The notes below the pieces were generated by a model. The model ran no database searches. It saw only the letters and a program-made list of their open reading frames with translations, and was not told the origin of the DNA. Source: Bacteroidaceae bacterium (GTDB lineage Bacteria; Bacteroidota; Bacteroidia; Bacteroidales; Bacteroidaceae). From it: a DNA stretch of 64,000 bases. The stretch lies in contig JAFXVZ010000028.1 in NCBI GenBank assembly GCA_017534535.1, positions 31,873-95,872 of the forward strand, given 5' to 3'. Shown piece after piece: positions 52,546 through 62,575 of this stretch (position 1 is the first letter of the stretch; each line of letters begins with the position of its first letter). A program made the translations under genes and the position numbers.

Positions 52546-53859
52546 ATGAGAACAAAACTCTTAATGGCCATAGCCTGCTTGCTGGGTGTCTGCATCGGAT
52601 TCGGTGCATGTGTGAAGGGCAATGATGAAGACTATGAGATGAACGTGAGCACCGTTGTGACGGCTTTTGCCATTGATACGATATATGGAACAAATTATCC
52701 TTTCACCATTGATCAGGTGAACCACAGGATTTTTAATACCGATTCCCTGCCAGTGGGGTCGGACACATTGTTGAGCAAAATTAGAATCCGCACTTTCTCG
52801 GCTTCCGGCATTATTGCTTCTGGCTTGCTCGACTCTATTTTCGTGGCTGGACAGGTATCCGACCTGACGCCTGCCATCAATAAACCTGGTATGACTTTCA
52901 AGATTGTGGCAAATGACGGTAGTCGTTCTCAGGAATATTCCTTACAGGTGAATGTGCATAAGGAAGACCCCAATGCGGCTAAGTGGAAGGCGATGCCTAA
53001 CTTGCCTGCTGATTTTTTGGAGGCTAACTATGCTACCGACTTTCAGATGTTGAAGCGTGGTCATGAGCTGATGGTGATGCTGGAGGGCAATCTGCTGATG
53101 AAGGCTGATGTGAGCCAGAGCGATTATGTTTGGGAGACCTTCACTATGGAGGGTTTGCCTGAGGATGCCATGCTTCATTCAGCTCGCAATTTCCAAGGAA
53201 CACTCTGTATGGCAACAGCATCGGGTGATGTCTATACCAGTGAGTTTGGCGAGTATTGGGAGAAAAATGAGGTGTTGAGTGGAGGCGTAATATCGCTCTT
53301 GGCAGCATTCAGTGACAAACTGACTGCCATCAAAGAAGTGGAGATAGACAGCTTATATTCTGTTGATAGCTATTGCCTGACTTATTCACTTGACGAGCCT
53401 TGGATTATTGGTGAGCCTGTACAAGCGGGATTCCCCGTGGGTAGGGTGAATGCTGATACTTATATCTCTAGTACAGGTGTGGAACGAGCTATCTTGGTGG
53501 GCGATATAGATGAGCTTACTGACAGAATTGTGCCTTGGATGAGTATTGATGGAGACGACTGGGGTGGCATGACTACCAATACGGAGTTCTTCTGTCCGCT
53601 GTTGAATAACCCTACCGTGATGTTCTACAATAAGTTCTTTTATATGGTAGGTAGTGGGTTGGATGTGATGTATGAGTCGATGGGTGGCCTGGTTTGGGCC
53701 AAATGCGTAGGTAAGTTCCAGTTGCCGGAAGCGGTAAGTGAGCATGATTATTATGCCATGATTGCTGATGAGGCCGATTTCATCTGGCTGCTCGTGATTG
53801 GTAACGAGGGCGAGAACAATCAGCTGTGGAGAGGTCGTCTGAATAAGTTATCTATATAA
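52546..53859 (+). CDS. DUF6242-type lipoprotein
   Basis: 437 residues: lipobox GFGAC, an N-terminal beta domain with VVTAFAIDTIYG and TFKIVANDGSRSQEYSL, which resembles a cadherin-like or Ig-like fold, and a propeller-like C-terminal part (about 145-437). This family is common in Bacteroidales next to uppS and bamA, as here. Function unknown, probably surface exposed. uppS starts 9 bases downstream. Confidence 0.78.
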   Translation: MRTKLLMAIACLLGVCIGFGACVKGNDEDYEMNVSTVVTAFAIDTIYGTNYPFTIDQVNHRIFNTDSLPVGSDTLLSKIRIRTFSASGIIASGLLDSIFVAGQVSDLTPAINKPGMTFKIVANDGSRSQEYSLQVNVHKEDPNAAKWKAMPNLPADFLEANYATDFQMLKRGHELMVMLEGNLLMKADVSQSDYVWETFTMEGLPEDAMLHSARNFQGTLCMATASGDVYTSEFGEYWEKNEVLSGGVISLLAAFSDKLTAIKEVEIDSLYSVDSYCLTYSLDEPWIIGEPVQAGFPVGRVNADTYISSTGVERAILVGDIDELTDRIVPWMSIDGDDWGGMTTNTEFFCPLLNNPTVMFYNKFFYMVGSGLDVMYESMGGLVWAKCVGKFQLPEAVSEHDYYAMIADEADFIWLLVIGNEGENNQLWRGRLNKLSI

Positions 53860-53868
53860 AATAGGTGT

Positions 53869-54621
53869 ATGGAGAAAGATGTTCAGTTGGATTTGAATCG
53901 CATACCGAGGCACGTGGCCATCATTATGGATGGCAATGGCCGATGGGCAAAGCAACGTGGATTAGAACGTTCGCTGGGGCATCAGGTGGGTGCTGAGACG
54001 GTGCATCAAATAACAGAGGAGGCTGTCAGATTGGGCATCGAATATTTGACTCTCTATACATTTTCTACTGAGAATTGGAACCGTCCCGAGCAAGAGGTGA
54101 CGGCACTGATGGGGTTGCTCTTCCAGCATATTGAGGAGGAAACCTTTATGAAGAATAACGTCAGTTTCAAAGTGATTGGAGATATCGGGAAGTTGCCTGA
54201 CTTCGTGAAGGGTAAGCTGATGAATTGCATGGAGCATACTTCAAAAAATACCGGTATGTCGCTGGTGCTAGCGCTGAGCTACTCGTCGAAGTGGGAGCTT
54301 ACCGAAGCTACTCGCCAGATAGCGGCAGAGGTAAAAGCAGGAAAATTGGAGCTGTCGGACATCGACAGTGACACCATACAGCAACATCTGGCTACGAGAG
54401 ACATGCCGGATGTGGATTTGTTGATTCGTACAGGTGGGGAACAGCGATTGAGCAACTACCTGCTTTGGCAGTGCGCCTACGCAGAGCTTTATTTCTGCGA
54501 TACGTATTGGCCAGATTTTAAGGAGCCCGAGCTGAGGAAGGCGATAGCTGACTATCAGAATCGTGAGCGTCGGTACGGATTGACCAGTGAACAAGTTAAT
54601 GAATTAGAAATTAAGAGTTAG
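53869..54621 (+). CDS. uppS: Isoprenyl transferase (undecaprenyl diphosphate synthase)
   Basis: 250 residues. Builds the C55 lipid carrier used for peptidoglycan and glycan assembly. [11 protein letters not shown] (about 19-29, the catalytic Asp and diphosphate site), [13 protein letters not shown], and the C-terminal [15 protein letters not shown]. Membrane-associated, cytoplasmic side. Overlaps bamA's region by the shared stop, followed directly by the outer membrane assembly genes. Confidence 0.96.
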   Translation: MEKDVQLDLNRIPRHVAIIMDGNGRWAKQRGLERSLGHQVGAETVHQITEEAVRLGIEYLTLYTFSTENWNRPEQEVTALMGLLFQHIEEETFMKNNVSFKVIGDIGKLPDFVKGKLMNCMEHTSKNTGMSLVLALSYSSKWELTEATRQIAAEVKAGKLELSDIDSDTIQQHLATRDMPDVDLLIRTGGEQRLSNYLLWQCAYAELYFCDTYWPDFKEPELRKAIADYQNRERRYGLTSEQVNELEIKS

Positions 54622-54623
54622 TG

Positions 54624-57311
54624 ATGAAGATAAGAAATAGCATATTCATGCGAGTGGCATTGCTGCTGATGCTGTTTAATGTGCCATGTGCCATGTTCAA
54701 TGTTGCCCGTGCTCAGGAAGAGGTGGCGGTTGATGCGCTGAATGACGGAACACCGGTGATTATGTATTCCGGTGAACCTAAGAAATATGTCATTGCCGAC
54801 ATCGCTGTGGAGGGTGCAGATAACTATGAGGATAATATTATTATTAATATTTCGGGTTTACGAGTAGGTGAGACCGTTGAGGTGCCTGGCGACGACATTA
54901 CTGATGCTGCGAAACGATACTGGAAACATGGCTTGTTCTCTGATGTGAGTATCTCGGCAGATAAGATTGTGGGCGACCGCATTTGGCTGAGAATCAAAGT
55001 GTCAATGCGTCCACGTGTAAGTGAGGTGAATTATAATGGTATCAAGAAATCTGAGCAGGAAGACTTGCAGGCGCGCATCGGTATGATTAAAGGTAGTCAG
55101 ATTACACCAAATGCTATAAGTCGTGCGGAAACCATCATCAAACGCTATTTCGATGACAAGGGCTTCAAGAATGCCGAGGTGAAACTGGTGCAACGTGATG
55201 ATCCCGAGAGGAAGAATGAGATTATTGTGGACGTGAATGTGGATAAAAAGGAGAAGGTGAAAGTGCATCAGATTACGTTTGAGGGTAACGAGGCCATCTC
55301 GACCAATAAACTGAAACGTGTGATGAAGAAGACCAACGAGAAGAATAAGTTGGTGAATATTTTCCGCACAAAGAAATTCATCCCTGAGAAGTATGAGGAA
55401 GATAAGCAACTGATTATTGATAAGTATAACGAGTTGGGTTATCGCGATGCGGTCATCCTAGAGGATAGCGTAACCAACTTCGATGATAACACGGTGGATG
55501 TGTATATCAAGGTGGAAGAAGGTGATAAGTATTATATCCGCAACATTACTTGGGTGGGTAATACGGTGTATCCTTCTGATATTTTGGCGCAAGTGCTACA
55601 GATGAAGTCGGGTGACGTGTATAATCAGAAAAAGTTGGAGGAGCGTACAGTAACCGACGATGAATCAGTGGGCAACCTGTATTATAACAATGGTTATCTG
55701 TTCTATAGCCTTGACCCCGTTGAAGTAAATATTGTGGGCGACTCTATCGATTTGGAGATGCGCATTTACGAAGGGCAGCAGGCAACGGTGAATAAGGTGA
55801 CCATCAGCGGTAACGACCGTTTGTATGAGGATGTAGTGCGAAGAGAGTTGTATGTGAAGCCGGGTAAGTTGTTCAGCAAGGATGATATCATGACGTCTTT
55901 GCGTGAGATTCAGCAAATGGGTCACTTCGATCCTGAGCAGTTGCAGCCAGATGTGCAACCTCGTCCTGAGGATGGTACGGTGGATATTGGTTTCCCTTTG
56001 GTGTCAAAGCCTAATGATCAGGTTGAGCTTTCTGCCGGTTGGGGTCAGACGGGTGTCATCGGTAAGCTGAGTTTGAAGTTCACGAACTTCTCTATGAAGA
56101 ATTTGCTGCATCCTGATAGAAAACACCGTGGTTTGTTGCCACAGGGTGAGGGACAGACCTTGACATTGAGCGGTCAAACCAATGGTAGTTATTACCAAAG
56201 CTACAGTATCTCATTCCTTGACCCATGGTTTGGTGGCAAGCGCCCTAACGCTTTCCAGGTATCGGCTTATTATTATGTGCAAACCGATATCAGTAGCCGT
56301 TATTACAATACTGCCATGATGGACATGTATAACTATGGTTATGGCATGGGTAGTATGTATGGTGGGTACGGCGGTTATGGTGGCTATGGCTATGGCGGTT
56401 ATGGATACTCTAACTATGAAAACTACTATGACCCCGATAAGTATATGAAGATGATTGGCGCGTCTGTGATGTTTGGTAAGCGTCTGAATTGGCCTGACAA
56501 TTATTTTCAGATCTCTGCTGAACTGTCGTTCAACCGCTATATGTTGAGTCAGTGGATGTATTTCCCTGTGACAGATGGTAGCTCTAATGAGGTTGCGCTG
56601 AACTTTACTTTGGCTCGTCGCTCTACCGATAACCCTATCTACACGCGTCAGGGTTCGGAGTTTAGTTTCTCTTTACAGTTGACACCTCCATGGAGCTCAT
56701 TTGATGGAAAGGATTATAGCAAGTATGACCAGAGTAACCAGGACGATTATAATAGCATGTACCGCTGGATTGAATATCACAAGTGGAAGTTCAAGTCAAA
56801 GGTGTTCATCCCATTGGCCGATCCTTATACCGTTAAGCGTACACCAGTGCTGATGGTACGTGCAGAATTTGGTTTGTTAGGACATTATAACAAATATAAA
56901 AAGTCACCATTCCAAACTTTTGATGTAGGTGGTGACGGTATGACGGGTTACACCACTTATGCTACTGAAAGTGTGGCACTTCGTGGATATGAGAATAGCT
57001 CTTTGACTATGTCGAGAAGCCAGGCAGGATATGCTTATACCCGCTTTGGATTAGAATTAAGGTATCCTTTAATGCTCGAGACAAGCAGTACTATCTATGC
57101 TATTGCGTTCTTAGAAGGAGGAAACGCTTGGCATGACGTTTCCAAATTCAACCCATTCGACATGAAACGCTCTGCCGGCTTAGGCGTGCGCATCTATCTG
57201 CCAATGATTGGTATGATGGGTATCGACTGGGGTTATGGATTTGACAAGATTAATGGATCAAAGTCGTATAGTGGTAGTAATTTCCACTTTGTGCTGGGTC
57301 AAGAGTTTTGA
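54624..57311 (+). CDS. bamA: Outer membrane protein assembly factor BamA
   Basis: 895 residues from ATG 54624, which directly follows the uppS stop; a GTG one codon earlier is less likely. Signal peptide, five POTRA domains (about 45-450: YVIADIAVEGADNYED, RVSEVNYNGIKKSE, KVHQITFEGNEAIST, YYIRNITWVGNTVY, TVNKVTISGNDRLYE), then a 16-stranded barrel ending in Phe. The barrel carries a Gly/Tyr-rich insertion (about residues 568-603, with GGYGGYGGYGYGGYGY) that is not part of the usual fold. Folds and inserts outer membrane proteins. Confidence 0.95.
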   Translation: MKIRNSIFMRVALLLMLFNVPCAMFNVARAQEEVAVDALNDGTPVIMYSGEPKKYVIADIAVEGADNYEDNIIINISGLRVGETVEVPGDDITDAAKRYWKHGLFSDVSISADKIVGDRIWLRIKVSMRPRVSEVNYNGIKKSEQEDLQARIGMIKGSQITPNAISRAETIIKRYFDDKGFKNAEVKLVQRDDPERKNEIIVDVNVDKKEKVKVHQITFEGNEAISTNKLKRVMKKTNEKNKLVNIFRTKKFIPEKYEEDKQLIIDKYNELGYRDAVILEDSVTNFDDNTVDVYIKVEEGDKYYIRNITWVGNTVYPSDILAQVLQMKSGDVYNQKKLEERTVTDDESVGNLYYNNGYLFYSLDPVEVNIVGDSIDLEMRIYEGQQATVNKVTISGNDRLYEDVVRRELYVKPGKLFSKDDIMTSLREIQQMGHFDPEQLQPDVQPRPEDGTVDIGFPLVSKPNDQVELSAGWGQTGVIGKLSLKFTNFSMKNLLHPDRKHRGLLPQGEGQTLTLSGQTNGSYYQSYSISFLDPWFGGKRPNAFQVSAYYYVQTDISSRYYNTAMMDMYNYGYGMGSMYGGYGGYGGYGYGGYGYSNYENYYDPDKYMKMIGASVMFGKRLNWPDNYFQISAELSFNRYMLSQWMYFPVTDGSSNEVALNFTLARRSTDNPIYTRQGSEFSFSLQLTPPWSSFDGKDYSKYDQSNQDDYNSMYRWIEYHKWKFKSKVFIPLADPYTVKRTPVLMVRAEFGLLGHYNKYKKSPFQTFDVGGDGMTGYTTYATESVALRGYENSSLTMSRSQAGYAYTRFGLELRYPLMLETSSTIYAIAFLEGGNAWHDVSKFNPFDMKRSAGLGVRIYLPMIGMMGIDWGYGFDKINGSKSYSGSNFHFVLGQEF

Positions 57312-57339
57312 TTGTATCACTTAATAAAAAGAAGGAATT

Positions 57340-57846
57340 ATGAAGAAGTTTGTGTTATTGATGTTTGCTTTGTGTGCCATGAGCCTGGGTGCCAGTGCAC
57401 AGCGTTTTGCATTGATTGACATGGAGTACATTTTGCAGAATGTTCCTGCTTATGAGAATGCAAACAGTGAAATAGAACAATTGTCAAAGAAATGGCAGGC
57501 GGAAGTACAGAAGGCCTCTGAAGAGGCTAAGACGCTATATGAGAGCTATCAGTCAGCTAAGAACTTGACAGAGGCTCAGCGTACGCAACGTGAGAATGCC
57601 ATTGTGGAGAAGGAGAAAGCTGCCGCAGAACTTCGTCGCAAATATTTTGGACAGGAAGGCGAACTGGCTAAGAAACAGCAGGAGCTGATGCAACCTATCA
57701 TGGATGATATCTATGAGGTAGTAAAGGCTATTGCACAAAATAAGGGTTACAGCATGGTAATTGACCGTGCTTCAGCCTCTAGTATTATCTTCGCATCACC
57801 AAATATTGACATTAGTGATGAAGTATTGGCGGAATTAGGTGAATAA
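57340..57846 (+). CDS. OmpH/Skp-family periplasmic chaperone, copy 1
   Basis: 168 residues: signal peptide (ends GASAQ), then a Skp-type fold with a beta core (RFALIDMEYILQNVP ... YSMVIDR) flanking a long coiled-coil hairpin (about 45-130). Carries unfolded outer membrane proteins to BamA. It lies 28 bases after bamA, and a second copy follows, an arrangement often seen in this order. Confidence 0.92.
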   Translation: MKKFVLLMFALCAMSLGASAQRFALIDMEYILQNVPAYENANSEIEQLSKKWQAEVQKASEEAKTLYESYQSAKNLTEAQRTQRENAIVEKEKAAAELRRKYFGQEGELAKKQQELMQPIMDDIYEVVKAIAQNKGYSMVIDRASASSIIFASPNIDISDEVLAELGE

Positions 57847-57861
57847 TTCAAAATTATTTCC

Positions 57862-57869
57862 TACATTTG
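57862..57869 (+). promoter_or_regulatory. -7 box of second ompH gene
   Basis: TACATTTG, a perfect match to TAnnTTTG, 54 bases before the next ATG. It suggests an internal promoter for the second chaperone gene and the genes after it. I see no clear TTTG 19-20 bp upstream. Confidence 0.45.
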
Positions 57870-57922
57870 CAGCCGATAAGCTAAAAGACAAATAAATAAT
57901 AACAATAAAAAAGGAATTTAAG

Positions 57923-58426
57923 ATGTTTAAGAAAATCGTTTTGGCCGTTGCTTTGATCGCCCTACCAGTGCTGGGTGCAATGGCTCAGCAGAAGTTCGCT
58001 CATGTGAATCCACAGGCTATTATCGTTGAGATGGCTGAATACAAGAAGGCTGTTGCTGACATTGAGGCAATGCAGAAGAACTACCAGGATGAACTGCAGC
58101 GTACAGAAGAGGAGTTCAATAAGAAGTATCAAGAGCTTGTAGCTCAGCAAGATTCACTGCCACGTAATATCTTAGAGCGCCGTCAGAAAGAAGTTCAGGA
58201 TATGTATCAGCGCCAGCAGCAGTTCCAGCAGGAGGCAGCACAGTCACTGCAGCAGGCTCAGCAGGAAGCTATGACCCCTATTCAGGAGAAGGTGCTGAAG
58301 GCTGTACAGGAAATTGCTGATGCAGAGGGATACGCTTATGTCTTTGATGTCACTGGCATTGTTGCCGTAGGTCCTCAGAGCGTGGATATCACAGACAAGG
58401 TTAAGGCCAAGGTGGGCGTAAAATAG
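57923..58426 (+). CDS. OmpH/Skp-family periplasmic chaperone, copy 2
   Basis: 167 residues: signal peptide (ends GAMAQ), beta strand KFAHVNPQAII, a Gln/Glu-rich coiled-coil hairpin (about 45-125, with QRQQQFQQEAAQSLQQAQQE), and a C-terminal strand YAYVFDVTG. Same role as copy 1; the two differ mainly in the helical arms, which may reflect different clients. An internal -7 box at 57862 may drive it separately. Confidence 0.92.
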   Translation: MFKKIVLAVALIALPVLGAMAQQKFAHVNPQAIIVEMAEYKKAVADIEAMQKNYQDELQRTEEEFNKKYQELVAQQDSLPRNILERRQKEVQDMYQRQQQFQQEAAQSLQQAQQEAMTPIQEKVLKAVQEIADAEGYAYVFDVTGIVAVGPQSVDITDKVKAKVGVK

Positions 58427-58433
58427 GATAGTT

Positions 58434-59273
58434 ATGAACCACCGGTTGTCAAGCATACCTGGCCCTATCGGGGTGTTTGATTCAGGTTATGGAGGCCTCA
58501 CGATCTTAAGCAAGATACGTGAGGCCTTGCCTGCTTATGACTATATCTATCTGGGCGATAATGCCCGTAATCCTTATGGTACTCGTTCTTTCCAGATTGT
58601 GTATGAGTTTACGTTACAGGCTGTGACGAAGTTGTTTGAACTGGGTTGCCATTTAGTGATTTTGGGTTGTAACACAGCCTCGGCAAAGGCTTTGCGTAGT
58701 ATCCAGATGAATGATTTGCACAGGCTGGATGCCAATCGCAGGGTGCTGGGTGTGATTCGCCCTACGGTGGAGTGTATCGGTGGATTAACCCATACTCGTC
58801 ATATAGGTTTGGTGGCAACCCCAGGCACGGTGAAGAGTGAATCATATCCCTTGGAAATTAAGAAGCTCTTTCCAGATGTGGTGGTAAATAGTCAGGCGTG
58901 TCCCATGTGGGTGCCTTTGGTGGAGAACAATGAAGCCAATGATGAAGGTGCTGATTATTTCGTACAGAAATATCTGAATGAGTTGCTAGCGCAGGATGAT
59001 CGCATTGATACCATCATATTGGGTTGTACACATTATCCGCTATTGTTGAATAAGATTAAGCAATATGCCCCAGAGCATATCAATATTGTTACACAAGGTG
59101 AACTGGTGGCAGAGAGTCTTAAGGATTATTTGTACCGACATCCAGAGATGGATGCCAAGTGCACCCGTGGACAAAGCTGCATATATTATACAACTGAATC
59201 AGAAGAGAAATTCTCGGAATCTGCTTCCATTTTCCTTAATGAATCGGTTAGCGTAAAGCACATCGAATTATGA
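58434..59273 (+). CDS. murI: Glutamate racemase
   Basis: 279 residues. Converts L- to D-glutamate for peptidoglycan. GVFDSGYGGLTIL (about 13-25) with the first catalytic Asp/Ser, LGCNTASA with the catalytic Cys (about 80), and LGCTHYPLL with the second Cys (about 198-206). Located 7 bases after the second ompH gene. Overlaps proB by 4 bases (ATGA), which couples cell-wall and proline genes through glutamate. Confidence 0.95.
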   Translation: MNHRLSSIPGPIGVFDSGYGGLTILSKIREALPAYDYIYLGDNARNPYGTRSFQIVYEFTLQAVTKLFELGCHLVILGCNTASAKALRSIQMNDLHRLDANRRVLGVIRPTVECIGGLTHTRHIGLVATPGTVKSESYPLEIKKLFPDVVVNSQACPMWVPLVENNEANDEGADYFVQKYLNELLAQDDRIDTIILGCTHYPLLLNKIKQYAPEHINIVTQGELVAESLKDYLYRHPEMDAKCTRGQSCIYYTTESEEKFSESASIFLNESVSVKHIEL

Positions 59274-60340
59274 AACGAATGGTGATTAAGGTGGGCAGCA
59301 ATGTGCTCACACGAAAGGACGGCACGCTGGATGTTACTCGCATGTCGGCCTTAGTCGACCAAATAGCTCAGCTTCGAAAAGAGGGAGTTGAAGTCATCTT
59401 GGTGTCTTCTGGTGCTGTGGCTTCAGGACGCAGTGAGATGAAGTTGCCTTCGCATCACTTGGATACTACCTCACAACGCCAATTGTTTTCTGCAGTAGGA
59501 CAGGCAAAACTTATTAATCGCTATTATGAGTTGTTTCGTGATCACGGCATTGTAGTGGGTCAGGTACTTACAATGAAAGAGAACTTCAGCACTCGAAGAC
59601 ATTACCTGAATCAGAAAAATTGTATGACGGTAATGCTGGAACATGGGGTTATTCCTATAGTGAACGAGAATGACACCATCAGTGTAACGGAACTGATGTT
59701 TACCGATAATGATGAGTTAAGTGGTTTGATTGCATCGATGATGGATGCTGATGCGTTGATTATCTTGAGCAATATTGATGGCATTTATAATGGCTCTCCT
59801 TCAGAACCAAACTCACAGGTGATTCGTGAAATTGACAGGCGGATGGATTTGACTGACTATATACAGACTTCCAAGTCCAGCTTTGGCCGTGGTGGTATGC
59901 TGACGAAGACGAGTATTGCTCGTAAGGTTTCGGATGAAGGAATCGAAGTAATTATTGCCAATGGCAAGCGCGATGATATATTGTTACATCTTTTACACGA
60001 TACTGATACTGTGTGTACACGTTTTGTGCCAAAGGCAAAACCTATCAGTGGAGTGAAGAAGTGGATTGCCCATAGCGAAGGATTTGCTAAAGGTGAAATC
60101 ACTATCAACGCAAAGGCTTTGGAGGCGTTACGAGGTGATAAGGCTGTTAGTATTTTGCCAATTGGCATCATAGATGTGTCAGGAGATTTCGAGAAAGATG
60201 ATATCATCCGCATTATGGATGCTGATGGAACTCAGATAGGAGTGGGTAAGGCTAACTGTACAGCTGCTCAGGCAAAAGCGACGATGGGTCAACATGCAGG
60301 TAAGTATGTGGTGCATTATGATTACTTATATATGGAATAA
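59270..60340 (+). CDS. proB: Glutamate 5-kinase with PUA domain
   Basis: 356 residues: amino-acid kinase domain (about 1-255) with [39 protein letters not shown], and a C-terminal PUA domain (about 275-350). First step of proline synthesis; the kinase is usually feedback-inhibited by proline. Translationally coupled to murI upstream, followed after 5 bases by proA. Confidence 0.95.
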   Translation: MKRMVIKVGSNVLTRKDGTLDVTRMSALVDQIAQLRKEGVEVILVSSGAVASGRSEMKLPSHHLDTTSQRQLFSAVGQAKLINRYYELFRDHGIVVGQVLTMKENFSTRRHYLNQKNCMTVMLEHGVIPIVNENDTISVTELMFTDNDELSGLIASMMDADALIILSNIDGIYNGSPSEPNSQVIREIDRRMDLTDYIQTSKSSFGRGGMLTKTSIARKVSDEGIEVIIANGKRDDILLHLLHDTDTVCTRFVPKAKPISGVKKWIAHSEGFAKGEITINAKALEALRGDKAVSILPIGIIDVSGDFEKDDIIRIMDADGTQIGVGKANCTAAQAKATMGQHAGKYVVHYDYLYME

Positions 60341-60345
60341 AGGCT

Positions 60346-61593
60346 ATGGATATAATAACACAACTAAAGCAAGTGCGTGAGGCTTCAAGGTCTCTTTTGC
60401 ATCTCAGTGACAAGACGATTGCCCAAGTGCTTTGTGCGGTTGCAGATGAGATGGTAGCTCAGACAACTGTAATCTTGAAAGCGAATGATGAGGATTTGTC
60501 ACGTATGGATCCTGATAATCCGAAGTTTGATCGTTTGAAGTTGACACAGGAACGTATTGAGGGTATCGCAGCTGATATGCGTAATGTGGCATTGTTGCCA
60601 TCACCTGTTGGAAAAGTGCTAAGAGATACTGTCCGCCCCAATGGATTAAAGATAAAACAAGTGAGTGTCCCGTTTGGCGTTATAGGTATAATCTACGAGG
60701 CTCGCCCTAATGTAAGTTTTGATGTGTTCTCACTCTGTTTGCGTAGCCACAATGCATGTGTACTAAAAGGTGGTAGTGATGCGCAGATTACGAATATGGC
60801 TTCTGTGGGCATCATCCATAGCGTGTTGCGACGTTTTGGCATCGATGAGCATGTGGTGGAGTTGTTGTCCGCCGATCGTGAGGCAACTGCTGCTTTACTT
60901 CATGCCAGAGGGTTGGTGGATTTGATTATTCCTCGTGGGAGCAGTGGCTTGATTCACTTTGTACGCGATAATGCAACCGTTCCTGTGATTGAAACAGGTG
61001 CAGGTATCTGTCATACCTATTTTGATGCTTCTGGTGATGTGGCAAAAGGTGCACTTATCATTAATAATGCCAAGACACGCCGAGTGTCTGTTTGCAACGC
61101 GCTGGATTGCGTGTTGCTAAATCGCAGTCGTTTAGGCTCTTTATCTGAGTTGTGCGCTCCGTTAGCTGATAGTAAGGTGATTATTTATGCCGACAAGGAA
61201 GCATTTGTTTCATTGCAAGGGCATTATCCTGCAGATTTGTTGCAACCAGCAACAGAAGATAGCTTTGGCACTGAATTTTTGGATTATAAGATGGCTATTA
61301 AGACTGTGGGTTCTTTGGAGGAGGCTATCGCTTGGATTAACAAGGTGGCTTCTGGACATAGCGAGTGTATAGTTACGGAAGATAAGGATGCAGCTGGCAG
61401 GTTCTGTAGTGAGGTGGATGCAGCCTGTGTATATTGGAATGCGCCTACATCTTTTAGTGATGGCGCTCAGTTCGGGTTGGGTGCTGAGATAGGTATCAGC
61501 ACCCAGAAACTGCATGCACGTGGACCTATGGCGCTGGAGGCTATTACCACTTATAAATGGATGATTGAGGGAGATGGACAAATTAGAAAATAA
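60346..61593 (+). CDS. proA: Gamma-glutamyl phosphate reductase
   Basis: 415 residues, normal length. Reduces gamma-glutamyl phosphate with NADPH to glutamate semialdehyde. [16 protein letters not shown] (about 113-128), the [14 protein letters not shown] catalytic Cys region (about 216-229) and [18 protein letters not shown] near the end. Follows proB by 5 bases and precedes the carbamoyltransferase by 8, in one operon. Confidence 0.96.
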   Translation: MDIITQLKQVREASRSLLHLSDKTIAQVLCAVADEMVAQTTVILKANDEDLSRMDPDNPKFDRLKLTQERIEGIAADMRNVALLPSPVGKVLRDTVRPNGLKIKQVSVPFGVIGIIYEARPNVSFDVFSLCLRSHNACVLKGGSDAQITNMASVGIIHSVLRRFGIDEHVVELLSADREATAALLHARGLVDLIIPRGSSGLIHFVRDNATVPVIETGAGICHTYFDASGDVAKGALIINNAKTRRVSVCNALDCVLLNRSRLGSLSELCAPLADSKVIIYADKEAFVSLQGHYPADLLQPATEDSFGTEFLDYKMAIKTVGSLEEAIAWINKVASGHSECIVTEDKDAAGRFCSEVDAACVYWNAPTSFSDGAQFGLGAEIGISTQKLHARGPMALEAITTYKWMIEGDGQIRK

Positions 61594-61601
61594 TTAGTAG
61601 T

Positions 61602-62567
61602 ATGAGATATTTCAGCAGTGTAAATGATTTGGGCAGCCTTCAGCTAGCTTTGCATGAGGCCATAGAGATAAAGAATGACAGGTTCAAGTATGTGGAATTG
61701 GGCAAGAATAAAACCTTGCTGATGGTTTTCTTTAACTCAAGTTTGAGGACGCGTTTGAGTACCCAGAAAGCTGCGATGAATCTGGGTATGAATGTAATAG
61801 TGTTGGATGTAAACCAGGGTGCCTGGAAACTGGAAACGGAGCATGGCGTGGTGATGGATGGCGACAAGAGCGAGCATTTGCTGGAGGCAATTCCTGTGAT
61901 GGGTTGCTATTGTGACATCATTGGCGTGCGTTCTTTTGCAGGACTGAAGGATCGTGAGTATGATTATGCCGAGACAGTATTTAATCAGTTTGTCAAGTAT
62001 AGCGGTCGTCCTGTTTTTGCTATGGAAACGGCAACGGTACATCCTTTACAGGCTTTTGCAGACTTGATTACTATCGAGGAACATAAGGAGGTGAAGCGTC
62101 CAAAGGTAGTGCTTACATGGGCCCCTCATCCTAAGGCTTTGCCACAGGCAGTGCCTAATTCTTTTGCTGAGTGGATGAATGCTGCTGATGTGGATTTTGT
62201 GGTGACTCATCCTGAAGGCTATGAGTTGGATCCTCGTTTTGTGGAGAATGCTGTAGTGGAATATAACCAGATGAAGGCTTTGTCAGGTGCTGATTTTGTG
62301 TATGCCAAGAATTGGAGTTGTCCTGGTGTGACAAGTCCTGCTAACTACGGACAGGTAATCTGCAAAGATATGGGTTGGACCATTGACGAGGAGCACATGA
62401 GTTGGACGAATGATGCGCATTTCATGCACTGTTTGCCTGTGCGTCGTAACATGATTGTTACTGACAATGTGATTGAAGGTCCTCGTTCTTTGGTAATTCC
62501 TGAGGCTGCCAATCGTGAGATATCTGCTACGGTGGTATTGAAACGCATGTTGGAGGACTTAAAGTAA
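61602..62567 (+). CDS. argF': N-succinylornithine-type carbamoyltransferase
   Basis: 321 residues. Carbamoyl phosphate motif SLRTRLSTQ (about 47-55), AIPVMGCYCDIIGVRSFAG with a Pro where the acetyl-specific enzymes have Glu (about residue 97), METATVHPLQAFADL, and HCLPVRRNMI with catalytic Cys (about 275). In Bacteroides fragilis this type uses N-succinyl-L-ornithine and not ornithine in arginine synthesis. The Pro and overall pattern fit that type; substrate choice is inference. Last of the murI-proB-proA-argF' chain before a barrel-like protein. Confidence 0.93.
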   Translation: MRYFSSVNDLGSLQLALHEAIEIKNDRFKYVELGKNKTLLMVFFNSSLRTRLSTQKAAMNLGMNVIVLDVNQGAWKLETEHGVVMDGDKSEHLLEAIPVMGCYCDIIGVRSFAGLKDREYDYAETVFNQFVKYSGRPVFAMETATVHPLQAFADLITIEEHKEVKRPKVVLTWAPHPKALPQAVPNSFAEWMNAADVDFVVTHPEGYELDPRFVENAVVEYNQMKALSGADFVYAKNWSCPGVTSPANYGQVICKDMGWTIDEEHMSWTNDAHFMHCLPVRRNMIVTDNVIEGPRSLVIPEAANREISATVVLKRMLEDLK

Positions 62568-62575
62568 TACTATTT

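Noticed and set aside
54621-54623. GTG start for bamA overlapping the uppS stop
   Set aside because: The ATG one codon downstream is the more likely start; the choice changes one residue only.
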